Source: a bacterium BMS3Bbin10
GTDB lineage: Bacteria; Pseudomonadota; Alphaproteobacteria; Rhizobiales; Methyloligellaceae
Length of the DNA stretch: 64,000 bases
NCBI GenBank assembly: GCA_002897995.1
Contig: BDTT01000022.1
Coordinates: 1 to 64,000, forward strand
Direction of reading: 5' to 3'
Below are positions 60,275 to 64,000 of the stretch, piece by piece (the first letter of the stretch is position 1; every line of letters starts with the position of its first letter). Made by a program: the position numbers and the translations under genes. A model generated the notes under the pieces. The model was given only the letters and a program-made list of their open reading frames with translations. It was not told the origin of the DNA and did not search any database.

Positions 60275-60844
60275 TTACCGGCGGAAATCGGAACCGGGCA
60301 GGTTCCTTGAGCATGTACCGCGGCGCAGTGCTGCTTCCGTCTGGGCTGCATAACTGGGGCCAAGCAGTGGCGCGCGGATGACCGCAATGCCGTTGCGCAC
60401 CGGTGTATCGACAACAATCAGGTCTTCTATCTCATCAAGCAAGCTGGCGCCGGCCTTCACGCCGACCTGATTCTGGGTGGAAATGATGATCTCAATTTTG
60501 CTGCGCTTCAGTTCCCGGCCGGTGATGGCGTAAAAATTCTCGCCGCTCGGCGTGTAGAAGGCAATGGACCACAAATCATCAAGAATTTGCGTGCTGAGCC
60601 TTACCGGCCCGTCGTCGAGATTGAAGCGGCACACGCTATAGCGCACATCCGGCGCCATCAGGGGCAGGGTTTGATGGGATGGACTGGCGGCCGGAAGGAC
60701 GATCATGCGGTTTGCATCTGATAGAGCTGAAATTCGCGCCCAGGCGTTCTTCGGCGCAAGATATGGCATGCTCAACACCGCCGTGATGTGAATGAAGGCC
60801 GCAAGCAGAATGACCGCAAGAGCGTTAAATGCGACAGTTCTCAT
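60275..60844 (-). CDS. DUF1254 membrane-anchored protein
   Basis: 189-aa protein with an N-terminal anchor (FNALAVILLAAFIHITAVL) and a DUF1254-type body: LMAPDVRYSVCRFNLDDGPV, WSIAFYTPSGENFYAI, VGVKAGASLLDEIEDLIVVD. ATG 60844 overlaps the preceding DUF1214 stop (ATGA), so it is co-translated. In many bacteria DUF1254 and DUF1214 form one protein; here they are split and each has its own anchor. Function unknown. Confidence 0.8.
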   Translation of the reverse strand: MRTVAFNALAVILLAAFIHITAVLSMPYLAPKNAWARISALSDANRMIVLPAASPSHQTLPLMAPDVRYSVCRFNLDDGPVRLSTQILDDLWSIAFYTPSGENFYAITGRELKRSKIEIIISTQNQVGVKAGASLLDEIEDLIVVDTPVRNGIAVIRAPLLGPSYAAQTEAALRRGTCSRNLPGSDFRR

Positions 60845-61425
60845 CTGCACACCACTTCGCGAATTGTGGGCAGTCCGCGCTCCGCGGCCGCCTTGTCAAA
60901 CACGTTGTCTGCGTCGCGCAGTCCATAGGCCCGCAGAACCAGTTTCAGGCTTCCCTGCTGAGCGCTGGGGAGCCAGTTTCCGGGCCGGGCGCTGCGCGCC
61001 AGGACAATACGGAATGAACCATCCGCGCGCCGCGCCACATCTGTCCTGTTAAAGGAATGACGGCCCGCCTTGTTGGGTATAAGCCGGCCCGTGCCGTCAT
61101 ATGCCGCAAGGCTCCACCAGGCGGCATTCAGCGGCCGGCCCTCAACCACGTATTCGCAATCCGATGACAGTTGTTTCCCTGTCTCGTCGCTGGAGGCAAA
61201 GAAATAGAGCGCACTCGTTGCCGTAATAGGCAAACGGCCCGCACGCGCCATATACGCCTTGGTATAGGGGTCGGCGTCGGGTTTGCCCGCCTCGCGCCAA
61301 ACGGACCAGGGGCCGACATAACGCGTTGTCAGGGCAGACCCCTCCTCGATCATATACCACGCCGAGCCAAGCCCCAGAACAAGGGCAAGGCCAAAGATGA
61401 GCAGTAGATTTAGGAGGGTGCGCAC
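60841..61425 (-). CDS. DUF1214 membrane-anchored protein
   Basis: 194-aa protein with one N-terminal helix (LLLIFGLALVLGLGSAWYMI) and a DUF1214 body containing ALYFFASSDETGKQLSSDCE, WWSLAAYDGTGRLIPN and GNWLPSAQQGSLKLVLRAYG. It starts 5 bp after the penicillin-binding protein stop and overlaps DUF1254 by 4 bp, so the three genes form one unit. A periplasmic role linked to the envelope is inferred from that. Confidence 0.85.
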   Translation of the reverse strand: MRTLLNLLLIFGLALVLGLGSAWYMIEEGSALTTRYVGPWSVWREAGKPDADPYTKAYMARAGRLPITATSALYFFASSDETGKQLSSDCEYVVEGRPLNAAWWSLAAYDGTGRLIPNKAGRHSFNRTDVARRADGSFRIVLARSARPGNWLPSAQQGSLKLVLRAYGLRDADNVFDKAAAERGLPTIREVVCR

Positions 61426-61430
61426 GATTG

Positions 61431-63683
61431 CTATCTGAGGGTTGTGCGCCGTTCACGATCGCCGGCGCCGACCGGCGCGCCGAGTGACGTCGATCTGCGC
61501 GGCACTGTCGCTTCGCGTCGCGGCTGGTTCTCTTTTGCAAGCGGCGTTTGCCCGGATTCCTTCAGAAGTGTACGGAGTTCCTCCAGCGCCTTGCGGGTGT
61601 CCGGCGACAATCTGAATAATGCCGGCATCGCCGACCGGCCTAGCGTGGCCTCGATACGCCTCAGCGCGGCGACGCGCTGCTGCTCAGCCAACTGGACGGG
61701 ATTGAGCGGCACTCCCGGGATTTGAGGAATGTCGTATGTCGCATGCGCAAACATCATGAATTCTTTCCACGCCATTGCCGGGAGATTGCCGCCCGTTACG
61801 CGGGCCGTTGGCGAATAATTGTCATTTCCGAACCATGTCCCGGCGACATATTGACCCGTGAATCCCATAAACCAGCCATCGCGCCAGGCGGAGCTGGTTC
61901 CGGTTTTGCCTACCGCTGTTGTAAAGGGGAGTTGCGCGCGGCGTGCCGTACCGCTGGAAACCACCAGTGCAAGCATTGAGTTGAGCTGTTCGATTTTCTT
62001 CAACTCGAATATGCGCCGTGGCTTCGGCGCATCGCGCTCATGTACATAAAGAACCTTGCCGTGCGAGTTGCGTATTTCCTCAATGCCATAGGGCTTCACT
62101 GACATACCTCCACCGGCAAAGACAGCAAATCCACCGGTATGCTCAAGCAAGGTGAGCCCTGTATCGCCAAGCGCCATGGAGCATGTTTTCTTCACCTGTG
62201 TGAAGCCAATCTTGTGTACGTTGGCCAGGACTTTTTCCCGGCCCACAGCGAGTGAAAGCCGGACCGCAACCGTGTTCAGCGAGCGCATCAGCGCGTACTT
62301 CATCGGCATCCGGCCCCGGAAACCTCCAGAGTAGTTCCGGGGCGACCATCGCCCGCAGGAGACCGGACCATCAAGAACGATTGTTTCCGGTGTGTATCCG
62401 TTCTCAAGGGCTGTCAGATAGACATACGGTTTGAAGGATGAGCCTGGCTGGCGGTAAGCATGTGCCGCCCGGTTGAACTGACTCTCACCATAGTCACGCC
62501 CTCCAACCAAAGCCCGAACGGCACCGTCTTTTTCCATGGCGACCAATGCGCCCTGTCTCACACGGCGCGCGCGTCCGTATTGTCGCAAGACATTCTGGAC
62601 CGCGGCTTCGCCCGCCTTTTGAAGTCCGATATCCACCGTCGTCCGGGCCGTGAGGACAAATTCACCGCGATCGCGCATGAGTTCCCGAACCTGCTCAAAG
62701 GCATAGTCGAGGAACCAATCCGGGGTATAAAAGTCATTGCGGTTCAGTATTTCGGCTGGATTGAGGCGTGCACCATGCACCTGACCTTCGGTGAGATAGC
62801 CGGCCTCCACCATGTTGGTCAGGATTACGTTGGCCCGGCCGCGCGAGGCCGGCAAATCAAGATGCGGGGCGTATCTCGCCGGCGCCTTGAACAGTCCGGC
62901 GAGCATGGCCGCTTCCGCCAAATTGACGTCCCGGACTGATTTACCGAAATAGAATTGCGAAGCCGCCTCGACCCCGAATGCGCCGCCGCCCATATAGGCA
63001 CGGTCGAGATAGAGCTTCAAAATCTCGCGTTTGGAAAGCCGTGCCTCAAGCCACAGGGCGAGAAAGGCCTCGTTGATTTTTCGCTTTAGCGATCGTTCGG
63101 GCGAGAGAAACAGGTTCTTGGCAAGCTGCTGGGTGATGGAGCTGCCGCCCTGAACCACGTCATTCGCCCGCACGTTTTCCACCAACGCCCGGAATGTCCC
63201 CAGAAAGTCGATGCCGAAATGGGTGAAGAACCGCCGGTCTTCTGTCGCCAGCGTCGCCTTGATCATAATGTCGGGTATTTCATCGAGCGGTACGGCATCG
63301 GAATGCAGGATGCCGCGTTTGCCGATTTCGTTGCCATAGCGGTCCAGAAACGTAACGCTGAATTTACCCGCAGTTTGCCACGCCGTCCGTGTTTCCTCAA
63401 AGGCCGGGATCGCGAAGGCGAGCATGACAATCAGTGCGCCGGTTCCCATGGTTGCCGATTCGGATAAGGCCTCGTTGAAGAGCCGCCGGTATCCCGAGAT
63501 CTGGAACCGGGCGAAAAAGCTTGAATAGGCACTCCACCAGTCGCGAAACTCCGCCCAGGTGCCGAACAAGCCGGCATCGATCGATGAATCGAGAGCGAGC
63601 CAGTTGACCCGCTTTTTTCTGCCAGTCTTCTTGAAAATCCAGTCGCGCACCGGTGACCCGCAATCATTGCGCCGGCAGGGCAT
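61431..63683 (-). CDS. Class A penicillin-binding protein (PBP1A-like)
   Basis: 750-aa bifunctional peptidoglycan synthase. The glycosyltransferase (GT51) domain has Glu148 in LATEDRRFFTHFGID, then GGSSITQQLAKNLFLSPER and LYLDRAYMGGGAFGVEAAS. The transpeptidase has the nucleophile Ser415 (PGSSFKPY), SLN (468-470) and KTGTSS (from 593). A membrane segment lies at about 78-97, after a cytosolic tail of some 75 residues, which is longer than usual. The C-terminus (700-750) is basic and probably disordered. First gene of an operon with DUF1214 and DUF1254. Confidence 0.93.
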   Translation of the reverse strand: MPCRRNDCGSPVRDWIFKKTGRKKRVNWLALDSSIDAGLFGTWAEFRDWWSAYSSFFARFQISGYRRLFNEALSESATMGTGALIVMLAFAIPAFEETRTAWQTAGKFSVTFLDRYGNEIGKRGILHSDAVPLDEIPDIMIKATLATEDRRFFTHFGIDFLGTFRALVENVRANDVVQGGSSITQQLAKNLFLSPERSLKRKINEAFLALWLEARLSKREILKLYLDRAYMGGGAFGVEAASQFYFGKSVRDVNLAEAAMLAGLFKAPARYAPHLDLPASRGRANVILTNMVEAGYLTEGQVHGARLNPAEILNRNDFYTPDWFLDYAFEQVRELMRDRGEFVLTARTTVDIGLQKAGEAAVQNVLRQYGRARRVRQGALVAMEKDGAVRALVGGRDYGESQFNRAAHAYRQPGSSFKPYVYLTALENGYTPETIVLDGPVSCGRWSPRNYSGGFRGRMPMKYALMRSLNTVAVRLSLAVGREKVLANVHKIGFTQVKKTCSMALGDTGLTLLEHTGGFAVFAGGGMSVKPYGIEEIRNSHGKVLYVHERDAPKPRRIFELKKIEQLNSMLALVVSSGTARRAQLPFTTAVGKTGTSSAWRDGWFMGFTGQYVAGTWFGNDNYSPTARVTGGNLPAMAWKEFMMFAHATYDIPQIPGVPLNPVQLAEQQRVAALRRIEATLGRSAMPALFRLSPDTRKALEELRTLLKESGQTPLAKENQPRREATVPRRSTSLGAPVGAGDRERRTTLR

Positions 63684-63775
63684 TCGATTCTGTCCGGCAA
63701 TTGTCGATAAGGTATGGAAGACTTATACCTGATTTTCGGGCAAATCCATGACGATCACAAGTGGGAGTTTAAGCC

Positions 63776-64000
63776 TTGGGCGGCAACAATGATCAGTTTT
63801 GGCGGCACAAATTGCTGCACGATCTCACGGATGCCCAGTGGGAGTCGCTCTGCGACGGCTGCGGCCAGTGCTGTCTTATCAAGTTTCAGGACGAAGACAC
63901 CGACGAATTGCTGCATACGCGCCTAAGCTGCAAACTTCTGGATATAGGTGCATGCCGGTGCACCGATTATGACAACCGGCATACTCGCGTCCCCGATTGT
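63776..64000 (+). CDS. YcgN-type (UPF0260) cysteine-cluster protein, N-terminal part
   Basis: The frame runs off the right edge (75 codons). It contains [48 protein letters not shown] and RVPDC, the conserved Cys pattern of the UPF0260/YcgN family. The only start in frame after an upstream stop (63770) is a TTG at 63776, with GGGAG eight bases before it. Divergent from the penicillin-binding protein gene. The cysteines probably bind a metal or cluster; function is not established. Confidence 0.85.
   Translation, partial: MGGNNDQFWRHKLLHDLTDAQWESLCDGCGQCCLIKFQDEDTDELLHTRLSCKLLDIGACRCTDYDNRHTRVPDC

Noticed and set aside
63714-63926. 70-aa plus-strand frame rich in Ser, Cys and Arg
   Set aside because: It is the wrong frame of the YcgN-type gene that starts at 63776.
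1-64000. Insertion sequences, integrases, CRISPR arrays and rRNA genes
   Set aside because: No transposase or integrase motifs, no direct-repeat/spacer pattern and no rRNA sequence were recognised on either strand.

Overview
The window comes from a GC-rich alphaproteobacterium, most likely of the Hyphomicrobiales (Rhizobiales) or a close order. The grounds are families typical of that group: a Ros/MucR regulator, a stand-alone DnaA-domain-IV protein followed by DUF6456, DUF1491, DUF5330, DUF2793, a TIGR03808 Tat-exported repeat protein, a PleC/DivJ-like histidine kinase, split DUF1214/DUF1254 genes, and a MutA/MutB/MeaB methylmalonyl-CoA module. There are no rRNA genes, no CRISPR array and no recognisable insertion sequence or integrase.

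Layout. 0-4.3 kb: the start of an HlyD-type adaptor and a PrtD-type type I secretion ATPase on the minus strand, then a Zn/Cd/Pb P-type ATPase behind a MerR-type promoter, followed by nested palindromic repeats. 4.9-19.5 kb: an accessory cell-surface region with a secreted RTX metalloprotease, a GT2 glycosyltransferase, a run of TIGR04372 glycosyltransferase, Nudix hydrolase, aminoglycoside-phosphotransferase-like kinase and sulfotransferase, two AT-richer methyltransferases, a phage tail-fibre-like pair, and a KpsMT-like polysaccharide ABC exporter. It ends near tRNA-Pro(CGG). After tRNA-Gln(TTG), 20.5-26.3 kb holds a complete LapBCE-like type I secretion system (TolC, ATPase with an inactive C39-like domain, HlyD) with a small unknown cysteine-containing protein inside it.

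26.3-43.4 kb is largely housekeeping. It has a ReAV-type L-asparaginase, the TIGR03808 protein, pyroglutamyl peptidase overlapping meaB, a HigBA toxin-antitoxin pair lying between meaB and mutB, mutAB, a DUF4332 protein, a HerA-like ATPase, a peptidoglycan-binding-domain protein, cytochrome c, Fe-type superoxide dismutase, glutaryl-CoA dehydrogenase, oligopeptidase B and MsrB.

43.7-51.2 kb is a ten-gene Mrp/Mbh-like cation antiporter operon in the order E-F-G-A(C-term)-B-C-D-D-x-D. It resembles the antiporter module of archaeal membrane-bound hydrogenases rather than the classical bacterial mrpABCDEFG order. 51.2-64 kb carries MucR, the DnaA-C/DUF6456 pair, SufE, DUF5330, a multi-membrane-pass histidine kinase with a peptidoglycan-binding protein and DUF1491, a lipoprotein, the DUF1254/DUF1214 pair stacked on a class A penicillin-binding protein, and the start of a YcgN-type cysteine-cluster protein.

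The most promising leads for something undescribed are the glycosyltransferase-Nudix-kinase-sulfotransferase cluster with its tail-fibre-like neighbours, and the Mbh-ordered antiporter with a histone-H1-like tail on its G subunit and a third D-type subunit that has lost key channel residues.
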